Below are positions 7,671 through 16,991 of a stretch of 64,000 bases of DNA, in pieces. The stretch is from assembly GCF_007954585.1 (NCBI RefSeq), contig NZ_CP042382.1, positions 2,666,001 through 2,730,000 on the forward strand. Reading direction: 5' to 3'. Position numbers and translations under genes: made by a program. Below the pieces are notes generated by a model that did no database searches, was not told the origin of the DNA, and worked only from the letters and a program-made list of their open reading frames with translations. How positions within the stretch are numbered: the stretch's first letter is position 1; each line of letters opens with the position of its first letter. The DNA is from Pistricoccus aurantiacus. Lineage in GTDB: Bacteria > Pseudomonadota > Gammaproteobacteria > Pseudomonadales > Halomonadaceae.

Positions 7671-8993
7671 ATGCTGGAGACGTTGAACGAGCTCTTGGCG
7701 CCTTGGCAGCAAACTTTCGAATCCTGGTTGGGGGTATCCGGCTGGTGGTTGTTGCCATTATTGGTTATCGGTCTGGCGATAATCGCGGATCTTGTGACGC
7801 GCCTGCTGCTTTGGCGTCTGGTACCGCTGCTCAAGAAAAGCAAGAGCCGCTGGGACGATACCATCGCTTTGTCGATACGTACCCCGCTATGGGTATGGAT
7901 ATGGGGTTTCGCCCTGCTTTACGTGGCCACCATCATCAGCTGGCATTATGACCTTGGATGGCTTCAGCAACACCTGACAGAGCTAAGAAACCTGTTCCAC
8001 CTGTTGATCCTGGCCTGGGTGGGCTTGCGGCTGACCTCGCGGATCAAATATCGCCTGATCGTGCCGCCAGCGGGGCACAAGGCCAAGCCCATGGATGCCA
8101 ATCAGGCCTCGGTAATCAGCAAGATCGTCGGCGCCACGCTGCTGATCGTGATCGGTTTCCTGGTGCTTAAACAGCTGGGGGTCAGCCCTTCCAATCTGCT
8201 TGCTGTCGGAGGCCTGGGAGGCATCCTGATCGGCTTCGCTGCCCGGGACGTGATCGCCAATTTCTTTGGCGGCCTGGCGGTGCATCTGGACAAGCCCTTT
8301 CTAGTGGGAGACTGGGTCTGTTCGCCGGACCGGGATATCGAGGGCATGGTGGAAAACATCGGCTGGCGCCTGACGCGCATCCGCTGCTTCGATTCTCGCC
8401 CCATCTATGTGCCCAACGCCCTGTTCAGCAATATCATCGTCAAGAATCCCTCTCGCATGAAGAACTGGCGTATCTACCAGACCATTGGCCTGCGCTACGA
8501 GGATATCGGACAGGTGCGCGATATCACCAAGGCCATTCGCGAGATGCTGGAGGACCATGACTCCATCGATACCAACCAGTTCATGTTGGTCAATTTCAAA
8601 CACTATGACGACTACTCGCTGAATCTGTTCTGCTATGCCTTCAGCAGTACCACCGACTGGGTGGAGCACCAGGACATTCAGCAGGACGTCATGCTGCGAA
8701 TCGCGGATATCGTGCACGAAAATGGTGCGGAACTCGCACTCCCCACCCGGGAAGTGCATCTCAAGGATGCCATGGTCTGGCGTCAAGAAGACCATTCGGA
8801 AGAGCGCGAAACCGACGACGAACACGATCGAGACAGGGATCGCCAGAACGAGAGTCGTCAGAAAGAATCGGACGATGACCAGGCCGCAGGCAAGCGGGTC
8901 GACAAGCAGCGCCACAATCGCCCTCGGGGGAGCCGCCCCGGTGAAACCAGTGAAACACCCTCATCAAGAAGCGAACAGGAAAGCGAAAGCTGA
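7671..8993 (+). CDS. MscS-family mechanosensitive channel
   Basis: 440 residues from the ATG at 7671; an ATG at 7656 would overlap nagZ. Four to five N-terminal membrane segments lead to the pore helix region ([36 protein letters not shown]), typical of MscS TM3 and the following beta domain. The protein releases solutes on hypo-osmotic shock. After the MscS core (about residue 375) comes a tail of about 65 residues very rich in Asp, Glu, Arg, Gln and Ser, predicted disordered and absent from E. coli MscS. A salt-tolerant lifestyle would fit such a channel, but this is inference. Confidence 0.88.
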   Translation: MLETLNELLAPWQQTFESWLGVSGWWLLPLLVIGLAIIADLVTRLLLWRLVPLLKKSKSRWDDTIALSIRTPLWVWIWGFALLYVATIISWHYDLGWLQQHLTELRNLFHLLILAWVGLRLTSRIKYRLIVPPAGHKAKPMDANQASVISKIVGATLLIVIGFLVLKQLGVSPSNLLAVGGLGGILIGFAARDVIANFFGGLAVHLDKPFLVGDWVCSPDRDIEGMVENIGWRLTRIRCFDSRPIYVPNALFSNIIVKNPSRMKNWRIYQTIGLRYEDIGQVRDITKAIREMLEDHDSIDTNQFMLVNFKHYDDYSLNLFCYAFSSTTDWVEHQDIQQDVMLRIADIVHENGAELALPTREVHLKDAMVWRQEDHSEERETDDEHDRDRDRQNESRQKESDDDQAAGKRVDKQRHNRPRGSRPGETSETPSSRSEQESES

Positions 8994-8994
8994 T

Positions 8995-9564
8995 ATGGAC
9001 CCTCAATTTCATGAATCCCTGGCCTCCATGCGCGACATGATGGCGGAGGCGGACTGCCTGATTTCCCAGAAGGAAGTCGAACATGCACTGGACCGCATGG
9101 CGGAGCAGATCACCGAGGACTTCGGTGACAAGCTGCCGGTGATCTACTGTGTGATGAACGGCGGCCTGATCACCACCGGCCATCTGTTGACTCGGCTCGG
9201 CTTTCCCCTGGAAGTGGACTATCTGCACGCCACACGCTATCGCGGCAAGACCCGCGGTGGCGAGCTTTTCTGGCGGGTATCGCCGGAGATTCCCATGGCC
9301 GGTCGCCACGTCATCATCGTCGACGACATTCTCGACGAAGGTTCCACTCTGGCGGCGATTCTTCAGTACTGTCAGGAAGCCGGCGCCGCCAGTATCTCCA
9401 CCGCGGTACTGGTGGACAAGCGGCACGATCGCAAGGCGGTGCCCGGGCTCAAGGCGGACTATTGCAGCCTCGAAGTCGTCGACCGCTATGTGTTCGGCTT
9501 CGGCATGGATTACCAAGGGTATTGGCGTAATGCTCCCGGTATCTTCGCGCCGAAAGGGCTTTGA
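8995..9564 (+). CDS. hpt: Hypoxanthine-guanine phosphoribosyltransferase
   Basis: 189 residues from the ATG one base after the mscS stop. The PRPP-binding signature [14 protein letters not shown] and the upstream [15 protein letters not shown] loop identify a purine phosphoribosyltransferase that makes IMP or GMP from hypoxanthine or guanine and PRPP. Its likely substrate hypoxanthine is the product of the next gene, S-methyl-5'-thioinosine phosphorylase, so the pair forms a salvage route. The stop codon lies in the first copy of a 24-base tandem repeat. Confidence 0.93.
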   Translation: MDPQFHESLASMRDMMAEADCLISQKEVEHALDRMAEQITEDFGDKLPVIYCVMNGGLITTGHLLTRLGFPLEVDYLHATRYRGKTRGGELFWRVSPEIPMAGRHVIIVDDILDEGSTLAAILQYCQEAGAASISTAVLVDKRHDRKAVPGLKADYCSLEVVDRYVFGFGMDYQGYWRNAPGIFAPKGL

Positions 9565-9603
9565 AAAAGGACTTTGTAAGGGCTTTGAAAAAGAACTTTG
9601 AAC
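9556..9603. repeat. 24-base tandem repeat over the hpt stop codon
   Basis: Two adjacent copies (9556-9579 and 9580-9603), both beginning GGGCTTTGAAAAAG, differ at only three or four positions. The first copy contains the last codons and TGA of hpt. A simple tandem duplication is the likely origin. Confidence 0.8.
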
Positions 9604-9624
9604 AAGCGCTGTATAGAACGATAG

Positions 9625-10362
<738 letters not shown>

Positions 10363-10369
10363 CGGGAAG

Positions 10370-12064
10370 TCAAAGGCCCAGTTCGTGGGTCGCCTCCTCG
10401 CGCATCTTGTATTTCTGAATCTTGCCGGTCACCGTCATCGGGAAGCTATCGACGAATTTCACGTAGCGGGGAATCTTGTAGTAGGCGATCTGATCCTTGC
10501 AGAAAGCCTTCACGCCTTCTTCGTCGAGGGAGGTGTCCGGCGCCAGCTTGATCCAGGCCATAATTTCCTCGCCGTATTTTTCATCCGGCACGCCGATCAC
10601 CTGCACGTCGGAAATCGCCGGATGAGTATACAGGAAATCCTCGATTTCCCGTGGATAGATGTTTTCACCGCCGCGAATGATCATGTCCTTGATGCGCCCG
10701 ACGATGGCAACGAAGCCTTCCTCGTCCATTACCGCCAGATCGCCGGTATGCATCCAGCGTGCGCTATCGATGGCCTTGGCGGTGGCTTCCGGATTGTCCC
10801 AGTAGCCCAGCATCACGCTGTAGCCGCGAGTGCATAGTTCACCGCTTTCTCCCCGGGGCACCACGGCACCGCTCAGCGGATCCACTAGCTTGACCTCGAG
10901 ATGAGGATGAATGGTACCCACGGTAGTGACGCGTTTTTCCAGGGCAGCATCGGTCTGGGTCTGGAAACTCACCGGGCTGGTTTCCGTCATGCCGTAGCAG
11001 ATGGTGACGTCCTGCATGTGCATCTTGTCGATGACCTGGCGCATCACTTCGATAGGGCAGATCGAACCCGCCATGATGCCGGTGCGCAGACTCGACAGAT
11101 CGAATTCCGCGAAGCGAGGATGCTCGAGCTCCGCGATGAACATGGTAGGCACACCGTACACGGCGGTGGCGCGTTCATTGGCTACCGCTTCCAAAGTTGC
11201 TTCCGCGTCGAATCCGTCGCCGGGATAGATCATCGCCGCGCCATGAGTCATGCAGCCAAGATTGCCCATGACCATGCCGAAACAGTGATAGAGCGGCACC
11301 GGAATCACCATGCGATCCTGCTCGGAGAGATCCAGGGTGCGGGCGACGAAGAAGCCGTTGTTGAGGATGTTGTGGTGAGAAAGCGTCGCGCCCTTGGGCG
11401 CGCCGGTGGTGCCGGAGGTGTACTGGATGTTGATCGGCTCGTCGAGTTGCAGGGTCGCCTGAAGCGTTGCCAACTGCTCTTCTTCGATTTCATCCGCGCG
11501 TTCGAGCAGCGCCGGCCAGCTTGTCATCCCTGGAAGTCGTCGCGAGGAGTCCAGGCAGATCACCCGCTTGAGCGCGGGCAGGCGTTCGCTGTTTACCTCG
11601 CCTTGGTCTGTGGTCAAGGAGGGCACCAGTTCCGCCAGCATGTCGACATAGTCCGAACTCTTGAAAGCGCCCTGCAGGATCAAGGTCGAGATGCCGGATT
11701 GGCCTAGAACGTAGTCGAGCTCGTGGCTGCGGTAGCTCGGATTGATATTGACCAGGATGGCGCCGAGCTTGGCGGTGGCGAACTGGGTGATCGCCCATTC
11801 CGCGCAGTTGGGCGACCAGATACCCACTCGATCGCCCTTGTCGACGCCGATGGCCATCAACGCCCGCGCCGCACGATTGACTTCTCTCCCCAGGGCCTCC
11901 CAGCTCAAGCGTACTTCTTGATGCAGGCTGATCAGCGCGTCTCGCTGCGGAAAGCGGCTCACCGTCTCATCGAAACAATCGCCGATGGTCTGGCCCTTGA
12001 GCGGTGTATCGCTGATACCGCTGACGTAGCTGTTTGATACTTTGAAATTGGAGCCAAGAGTCAT
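10370..12064 (-). CDS. AMP-forming acyl-CoA synthetase
   Basis: 564 residues of the ANL adenylate-forming superfamily. The ATP loop [11 protein letters not shown], the YGMTETSP motif, the hinge region [20 protein letters not shown] and the C-terminal catalytic lysine in [11 protein letters not shown] are all present. It should activate a fatty or branched carboxylic acid to its CoA thioester; the chain length cannot be read from sequence. The start has a strong ribosome site (GGAGG) 6 bases upstream. It lies downstream of the LiuR-type regulator on the same strand, now separated from it by an IS element, so the two were probably close neighbours before the insertion. It converges with the phosphorylase gene, 7 bases away. 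Confidence 0.9.
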   Translation of the reverse strand: MTLGSNFKVSNSYVSGISDTPLKGQTIGDCFDETVSRFPQRDALISLHQEVRLSWEALGREVNRAARALMAIGVDKGDRVGIWSPNCAEWAITQFATAKLGAILVNINPSYRSHELDYVLGQSGISTLILQGAFKSSDYVDMLAELVPSLTTDQGEVNSERLPALKRVICLDSSRRLPGMTSWPALLERADEIEEEQLATLQATLQLDEPINIQYTSGTTGAPKGATLSHHNILNNGFFVARTLDLSEQDRMVIPVPLYHCFGMVMGNLGCMTHGAAMIYPGDGFDAEATLEAVANERATAVYGVPTMFIAELEHPRFAEFDLSSLRTGIMAGSICPIEVMRQVIDKMHMQDVTICYGMTETSPVSFQTQTDAALEKRVTTVGTIHPHLEVKLVDPLSGAVVPRGESGELCTRGYSVMLGYWDNPEATAKAIDSARWMHTGDLAVMDEEGFVAIVGRIKDMIIRGGENIYPREIEDFLYTHPAISDVQVIGVPDEKYGEEIMAWIKLAPDTSLDEEGVKAFCKDQIAYYKIPRYVKFVDSFPMTVTGKIQKYKMREEATHELGL

Positions 12065-12134
12065 GAGGGCCTCCTGATCTAAAGGATGATGGCACTGTGT
12101 CTGTTATAGCAGAGGTTGTTGTCTTGAAAACTTT

Positions 12135-12701
12135 CTAGGGTCTGTATGAAAAGTCGGCTCGTAGACACAGGCGTATGCAAGCCACGCATACCATCGCATA
12201 AAAGCTCCGGGCCAACTTCTCATATCGTGTCGCGATACGGCGGAATTCTTTGAGCCAACTGAACGCGCGTTCCACGATGTTCCGCTGACGATACTTGGGC
12301 TTATCAAAGCCTCGTGGGAGACCCGGACGAGGGTTTCGCTTCATCTTTCGTTGAGCGATGACGGGCTTGATCCGAAAGCGATCACAGTAACGGCGCAATT
12401 CCTCGCTATCGTAGCCCTTGTCAGCCACGATATAGCGGCAACGCTTGCGTGGCCGACCGGTGCTCCCCGGCAAGTGAACCCTTTCCATGGTGGGCATGAA
12501 GTATCGTGTATCCGCTTCTTGACCCGCCGAAAGCGTGAAAGCGATGGGCCAGCCAAGGCGATCACAGACCAAATGTATTTTGGTTGTGATGCCGCCACGG
12601 CTCCGACCTAACGCATGATCTAAGGGTTCGTCGGATCCCCCTTTTTTCCTCCACCAGCGGAGGCGCGTGTCGCACGAACGGCAGTCGAGTCGATCATCCA
12701 A
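12135..12701 (-). CDS. IS5-family transposase, second frame (DDE domain)
   Basis: C-terminal part of the transposase, read by -1 frameshift from about 12642. It carries the second catalytic Asp in VADKGYDSEELRRY and the catalytic Glu in RNIVERAFSWLKEFRRIATRYEK, matching the DDE signature of the family. Its stop TAG (12135-12137) is made by the C and duplicated TA of the target, not by the element itself. The frame is otherwise intact. Confidence 0.9.
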   Translation of the reverse strand: MDDRLDCRSCDTRLRWWRKKGGSDEPLDHALGRSRGGITTKIHLVCDRLGWPIAFTLSAGQEADTRYFMPTMERVHLPGSTGRPRKRCRYIVADKGYDSEELRRYCDRFRIKPVIAQRKMKRNPRPGLPRGFDKPKYRQRNIVERAFSWLKEFRRIATRYEKLARSFYAMVCVACIRLCLRADFSYRP

Positions 12702-12988
12702 GTATCCAGATCCATCAGGCCATCTTCACGAAGCTTAAGCTGAAGACGCGACAAAACTGCCTCGAAGGTACCGTCATCACGCCACTGGCGGAATCTGGCG
12801 TATACGGTACTCCAAGGACCATAACGCTCAGGAAGGTCGCGCCACTTGGCTCCAGAGCAAAGCACCCAAAAGACGCCATTCAGCATCTGTCTATCGTCTT
12901 TCCTGGGCCTGCCCATCGCTTGAGTAGGCGACACGATGTCTTCGATCAACTGCCATTGGCTATCAGAGATTTCGTAGCGTCCTGCCAT
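12620..12988 (-). CDS. IS5-family transposase, first frame (DUF4096-like N-terminal part)
   Basis: 122 residues from the ATG at 12988 (MAGRYEISDSQWQLIEDIV). It holds the N-terminal helix-turn-helix domain (LNGVFWVLCSGAKWRDLPERYGPWSTVYARFRQW) and the first catalytic Asp in MIDSTAVRA. It ends soon after the slippery run; a -1 shift at 12641-12647 joins it to the second frame. An upstream start at 13045 would lie within the terminal repeat and is unlikely. Confidence 0.9.
   Translation of the reverse strand: MAGRYEISDSQWQLIEDIVSPTQAMGRPRKDDRQMLNGVFWVLCSGAKWRDLPERYGPWSTVYARFRQWRDDGTFEAVLSRLQLKLREDGLMDLDTWMIDSTAVRATRASAGGGKKGDPTNP
12641..12647 (-). other. Slippery heptamer for programmed -1 frameshift
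   Basis: A AAA AAG read in the first transposase frame; slipping one base back gives AAA AAA GGG in the second frame. The spacing and frames fit exactly the -1 frameshift known for IS5-group elements. Confidence 0.8.
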
Positions 12989-13048
12989 ACCGCACCTATG
13001 CTGGCTATGCATGGGCCACATTAGCAAAAATGACTTTTCGTACAAAAC

Positions 13049-13498
13049 CTAGGAGGTTGCTTTCAGGTTTTCCAGCACCTCGCGACAGCGTTCTTCCACG
13101 TCGTCGAGTTCACTTTGCATCAGGCGAATATCCTCCAGACGCCGCCGCAGCTCCTGACGTTTCTCCGCAAGGATTTCCAGCATGCGATTGAGCTGGCGCA
13201 GGTTGCCATCCGGCATGGCGTCGTAAAGCTCGACTACTTCACGAATTTCCGCCAGGGTAAAACCAAGACGTTTGCCGCGCAGCGTAAGCTTTAGTCGTAC
13301 TCTATCCTTGTCCGTGTAAACGCGTGTCTGTCCCCGGCGTTGCGGCGCCAGCAGACCTTCCTGTTCATAGAAGCGAATGGTGCGTGGCGTCACCTCGAAC
13401 AACCGTGCCAGCTCGCTGATGGAATAGGTGCGCTGCTGCCATCCTTGAGGGGAATTGCTCAGTTCAGGGGGAGGATTGGCCGTGAATCGATTCGGCAT
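13049..13498 (-). CDS. liuR: MerR-family regulator, LiuR type
   Basis: 149 residues from the ATG at 13498. The MerR winged helix (TYSISELARLFEVTPRTIRFYEQEGLLAPQRRGQTRVYTDKDRVRL) is followed by a long dimerising coiled coil (about residues 95-145). It lacks cysteines for metal sensing. The sequence closely follows LiuR, regulator of leucine/isovalerate and other branched-chain catabolic genes in pseudomonads and related bacteria. It is divergent from isobutyryl-CoA dehydrogenase, and a 16-bp palindrome lies between them. An IS has inserted exactly at its TAG stop without changing the protein. The 291-residue frame extending to 13924 is only the antisense of the next gene. Confidence 0.82.
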   Translation of the reverse strand: MPNRFTANPPPELSNSPQGWQQRTYSISELARLFEVTPRTIRFYEQEGLLAPQRRGQTRVYTDKDRVRLKLTLRGKRLGFTLAEIREVVELYDAMPDGNLRQLNRMLEILAEKRQELRRRLEDIRLMQSELDDVEERCREVLENLKATS

Positions 13499-13552
13499 GA
13501 TGGATTCCTTGTCCAAAGAGCAATACTGGATAGTTGTCAAGACTAATGAAGG

Positions 13553-13568
13553 TTTACGTTTACGTAAA
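13553..13568. promoter_or_regulatory. Perfect palindrome, likely LiuR operator
   Basis: TTTACGTTTACGTAAA is an inverted repeat with 7-bp arms TTTACGT and ACGTAAA and a 2-base centre. It lies between the regulator and the acyl-CoA dehydrogenase. Its right half overlaps a -35-like TTTACG (13559-13564) that has TAGATT 18 bases downstream (13583-13588), a promoter pointing to the dehydrogenase. A near copy stands before the 2-oxoacid dehydrogenase operon at 56398. Confidence 0.75.
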
Positions 13569-13654
13569 GGGTGGGTATCGGCTAGATTCAGCATAGCAGG
13601 CGCAAGAAACAAACCGTGATAGCGTCGAATCCAGCGTATTAAAGGATATTTGCC

Positions 13655-14821
13655 ATGGACTTCTCTCTCAACGATGACCAGAAAGCGCTGCAGCAGGCGG
13701 CGGCGGATTTCGCTCGGGTGGAGCTTGCGGACCACGCCGCGGACTGGGACGCTCGCTCCTATTTCCCCGTGGATGTCATCAAGCGCGCCGGCGAGGCGGG
13801 TTTTCTGAGTATCTATATCGACGAGGAGCACGGCGGGCTTGGGCTTTCCCGGCTCGATGCCTCCTTGATTTTCGAACAGCTTTCCCAAGGCTGTATTTCC
13901 ACCACTGCCTATCTGACCATCCACAACATGGCTAGCTGGATGATCGCCCGCTGGGGCAGCGATAGCCTGCGAGAGGAATGGCTGCCGCGGCTGATCACCG
14001 GCGAGCTGTTGGCATCCTATTGCCTGACGGAGCCCGGTTCCGGCTCGGATGCGGCGAATTTGCGTACCAAGGCGGTGCGCGAGGGCGATGATTACGTCAT
14101 TACTGGCAGCAAGATGTTTATCTCCGGCGCCGGCGAGACTGATGTGCTGGTGGTGATGGCCCGTACCGGAGAGGCGGATTCCGGCGCCGGCGGCATTTCC
14201 ACCTTCCTGGTACCGGCCAATAGCGACGGTATCGAATACGGCAAGAACGAAGACAAGATGGGCTGGAAGAGTCAGCCGACTCGACTGGTCAGCTTCGACG
14301 GGGTAAGGGTGAACCAGGGTAACCGTCTGGGCGAAGAGGGCGAGGGCTTTCGCCTTGCCATGAAGGGTCTCGACGGCGGGCGGCTCAATATCGCCAGCTG
14401 TTCCTTGGGCGCGGCCCAGCAGGCCCTGGCCCTATCTCGGGATTATCTTCAGGAACGCAAGCAGTTCGGACGTGAACTGGCAAGTTTCCAGGCGCTGCAG
14501 TTCAAGCTGGCGGACATGGCAAGCGAACTTACCGCGGCACGATTGATGGTGCGACACGCTGCCTGGCGGCTCGACCAGCAGGATCCGCAGGCTACCGCCC
14601 ACTGCGCCATGGCCAAGCGCGTCGCCACGGACATGGGCTTTCAGGTGTGCAACGAGGCGCTGCAGCTGCACGGTGGCTACGGTTATATCAAGGAATATCC
14701 CCTGGAGCGCCTGGTGCGGGATACTCGAGTCCACCAGATTCTCGAGGGTACCAATGAGATCATGCGTCTGATCATTGCTCGACGCCTTTTCGAGCCGGGC
14801 ATGATCGAGGCGCTTCAGTAA
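13655..14821 (+). CDS. Acyl-CoA dehydrogenase, probably isobutyryl-CoA dehydrogenase
   Basis: 388 residues, FAD-dependent. The signatures CLTEPGSGSDAANLRTKA and QLHGGYGYIKEYPLERLVRDTRVHQILEGTNEI are complete; the catalytic base is Glu364 in LEGTNE, the position used by short and medium-chain and isobutyryl-CoA dehydrogenases rather than isovaleryl-CoA dehydrogenase. The next two genes carry the following steps of valine breakdown, which supports isobutyryl-CoA as substrate and methacrylyl-CoA as product. The upstream LiuR-type palindrome suggests control by branched-chain intermediates. Electrons would pass to electron-transfer flavoprotein. Confidence 0.88.
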   Translation: MDFSLNDDQKALQQAAADFARVELADHAADWDARSYFPVDVIKRAGEAGFLSIYIDEEHGGLGLSRLDASLIFEQLSQGCISTTAYLTIHNMASWMIARWGSDSLREEWLPRLITGELLASYCLTEPGSGSDAANLRTKAVREGDDYVITGSKMFISGAGETDVLVVMARTGEADSGAGGISTFLVPANSDGIEYGKNEDKMGWKSQPTRLVSFDGVRVNQGNRLGEEGEGFRLAMKGLDGGRLNIASCSLGAAQQALALSRDYLQERKQFGRELASFQALQFKLADMASELTAARLMVRHAAWRLDQQDPQATAHCAMAKRVATDMGFQVCNEALQLHGGYGYIKEYPLERLVRDTRVHQILEGTNEIMRLIIARRLFEPGMIEALQ

Positions 14822-14869
14822 AAAGTTTCTACTGCCGAATGGATGTGTATCTTTCACGGAGACTCTTTG

Positions 14870-16000
14870 ATGTCCGAGCAAGCGATTCTCTTTTCCGAAC
14901 TGCCCACCCGGGACGGTGGGCGTATCGGCCTGGCGACATTGAATACGCCGAAATCCTTGAATGCGCTTTCCCTGGCGATGATCGAGCCGCTGCATCGCAA
15001 GCTCGACGACTGGCTGGAAGACGAGGGTGTCGTCGCGGTCTGGCTCGAGGGCGCCGGGGACAAGGCGCTCTGCGCCGGGGGCGATATCGTCGCGCTGTAC
15101 AAGGCCATGAGCGACGATCCGGATACCACGGAACAGTTCGCCAGCCGCTACTTCACCGCGGAATACGCGCTGGATTACCGTATCCATACCTATCCCAAGC
15201 CGCTCATGGTGTGGGGCAATGGCATCGTCATGGGCGGCGGTCTCGGCCTGATGGCCGGCGCACCCTATCGTCTGGCCACGCCGCGCTGTCGTATCGCCAT
15301 GCCGGAAATCACCATCGGGCTTTATCCGGATATCGGCGCCAGCTGGTTTCTGAATCGTATGCCCCCGGGCATCGGCGCCTATCTGGGACTGACCGGCGCT
15401 CAGCTCAACGCCCGAGACGCACTTGACCTGGGCCTGGCAGACCGACTGATTCCCGAGGATCAGCGGGATGAACTGCTGGCGGCGCTGCAGGAGGCGGACT
15501 ATCTGGAGCGTCGTCACACGGATCTGCATCTGACGGTAGGCGAAGTCCTGGATCGCTTCGAGGCCCGGGATCGGGCGCCGCAAGGCCAGGTGGTGCCACG
15601 CCTCGATCATCTGCAGCGCCTGGCCTGTCGCGGTAGCGTCACTGAAGCCGTCGCTCGGATTCTCGCGGACGAGGAAAGCGACGACTGGCTGGCCGCCAAT
15701 CGACAGCGTCTTCAAGCAGGTTGTCCGCTGACCGCACATCTGGTCTGGCGAATGCTCGAGCGTCATCGCCATTCGAGCCTGGCGGACGCCTTCCGCGACG
15801 AACTGGTGCTTTCCGTGCGCTGCTGCACTCAGGGAGATTTTCAGGAAGGCGTGCGAGCGCTGTTGATCGACAAGGACAAGAATCCCCGCTGGTCCCACGA
15901 CAGTGTCAAGGACGTCACGTCCGATGCGGTGGACGCCATGCTGGCGCCGCTGTGGTCGCCCGAGAAGCATCCTCTGCGCCACCTTGGCAACCAACCATAA
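14870..16000 (+). CDS. 3-hydroxyisobutyryl-CoA hydrolase (crotonase family)
   Basis: 376 residues from the ATG at 14870, with ACGGAGA 8 bases upstream. It is longer than enoyl-CoA hydratases (about 260) and has the hydrolase features: LCAGGDI oxyanion loop, GNGIVMGGGLGLMAGAPYRLATPRCRIAMPEITIGLYPDIGASWFLNRM, and the C-terminal IDKDKNPRW. The enzyme frees 3-hydroxyisobutyrate from its CoA ester, preventing build-up of toxic methacrylyl-CoA. No separate methacrylyl-CoA hydratase lies in this cluster. It is 48 bases from the dehydrogenase and 16 bases before mmsB. Confidence 0.88.
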   Translation: MSEQAILFSELPTRDGGRIGLATLNTPKSLNALSLAMIEPLHRKLDDWLEDEGVVAVWLEGAGDKALCAGGDIVALYKAMSDDPDTTEQFASRYFTAEYALDYRIHTYPKPLMVWGNGIVMGGGLGLMAGAPYRLATPRCRIAMPEITIGLYPDIGASWFLNRMPPGIGAYLGLTGAQLNARDALDLGLADRLIPEDQRDELLAALQEADYLERRHTDLHLTVGEVLDRFEARDRAPQGQVVPRLDHLQRLACRGSVTEAVARILADEESDDWLAANRQRLQAGCPLTAHLVWRMLERHRHSSLADAFRDELVLSVRCCTQGDFQEGVRALLIDKDKNPRWSHDSVKDVTSDAVDAMLAPLWSPEKHPLRHLGNQP

Positions 16001-16016
16001 TGCGAGGAGATCGATC

Positions 16017-16925
16017 ATGAAAATTGCCTTTATCGGCCTGGGCAACATGGGGTCGCCCATGGCGACCAATCTGGTCAAGGCGGGACACGCGGTGCGGGTC
16101 TTCGATCTGGTGGAAGACGCCATCCAAGCTCTGGAAAGCGCCGGTGCGACGCGAGCCGACAGTGCCGCGGAGGCAGCGGCGGGGGTCGATGCGATCGTTT
16201 CCATGCTGCCCGCGGGCAAGCATGTACGCACGCTCTACCTGGGAGACGAGAACCAGCCGGGGCTGCTCGACGCGCTGGAAGGTTCGCCGCTGATCATCGA
16301 TGCCTCCACCATCGAGCCGAATGTCGCCAAGGAAGTGGCAGCGGAGGCCCTGGCGCGGGGGGTCGTCTACCTGGACGCACCGGTTTCCGGTGGGGTGGGA
16401 GGCGCTCAGGCGGGAACCCTGACCTTTATCGTCGGCGGCACCAGAGACGGCTTCGAGCGTGCCAGACCGATTCTCGACGACATGGGCAAGAATATCTTTC
16501 ACGCCGGAGACAACGGCTTGGGTCAGGTGGCCAAGCTGTGCAACAACATGCTGCTGGCGATTCTGATGAGCGGCACCGCGGAAGCGTTGGCGCTGGGAGT
16601 GAAAAACGGCCTGGACCCGGCGGTGCTATCGGAGATCATGCAGCAGAGCAGCGGCGGCAACTGGGCGCTCAACGTCTATAATCCCTGGCCCGGGGTGATG
16701 GAGAAAGCGCCGGCGTCGAACGACTATCAGGGCGGCTTTCTCACGGATCTGATGATCAAGGACCTGGGACTCGCCTGGGAACTGGCGCTTGATACCAAGG
16801 CCACGGTACCCATGGGCTCCCAGGCGCGCAATCTTTATACTCTGCACGCAAGCCAGGGCAATGGTCGGCTGGATTTTTCCAGCATTCAATGGCTGTATCG
16901 CGGCGAGGAAGCGCCCCGATCCTGA
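16017..16925 (+). CDS. mmsB: 3-hydroxyisobutyrate dehydrogenase
   Basis: 302 residues from the ATG at 16017, preceded by GCGAGGAGA. The N-terminal Rossmann fold begins IAFIGLGNMGSPMATNLVKAGH; the substrate motif DAPVSGGVGGAQAGTLT and the catalytic Lys173 in QVAKLCNNML mark the beta-hydroxyacid dehydrogenase family. It oxidises 3-hydroxyisobutyrate to methylmalonate semialdehyde with NAD. The methylmalonate-semialdehyde dehydrogenase (mmsA) is not in the window. It is the last gene of the valine cluster. Confidence 0.93.
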   Translation: MKIAFIGLGNMGSPMATNLVKAGHAVRVFDLVEDAIQALESAGATRADSAAEAAAGVDAIVSMLPAGKHVRTLYLGDENQPGLLDALEGSPLIIDASTIEPNVAKEVAAEALARGVVYLDAPVSGGVGGAQAGTLTFIVGGTRDGFERARPILDDMGKNIFHAGDNGLGQVAKLCNNMLLAILMSGTAEALALGVKNGLDPAVLSEIMQQSSGGNWALNVYNPWPGVMEKAPASNDYQGGFLTDLMIKDLGLAWELALDTKATVPMGSQARNLYTLHASQGNGRLDFSSIQWLYRGEEAPRS

Positions 16926-16991
16926 TATAACATCATTGGGGCTTCGGTCGGGATCAGGCAGAATAGGCACCCTGTACCGACCGGATTCCTT

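Larger units (their letters stand above)
12138..13049 (-). mobile_element. IS5-family insertion sequence (IS427-like group)
   Basis: 912 bp. The 18-base ends GGGTCTGTATGAAAAGTC (12138-12155) and, inverted, GGTTTTGTACGAAAAGTC (13032-13049) match at 15 positions. A TA duplication flanks them (12136-12137 and 13050-13051), within a reconstructed target CTAG, the usual IS5-family preference. The transposase is split in two frames joined by a slippery A AAA AAG. The target CTAG held the stop codon of the adjacent MerR-type gene, so the insertion left that protein unchanged. All catalytic residues are present, so the element looks active or recently so. Confidence 0.93.

Noticed and set aside
9556-9603. 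Repeat as part of a CRISPR array or REP element
   Set aside because: Only two adjacent copies without spacers or dyad symmetry.
12104-12137. LiuR-type operator before the acyl-CoA synthetase
   Set aside because: No ACGTAAA-type half sites occur between the synthetase and the IS element.
14432-16231. A 599-codon open frame on the minus strand
   Set aside because: It lies opposite the dehydrogenase, hydrolase and mmsB genes, has no domain likeness, and is a high-G+C antisense artefact.
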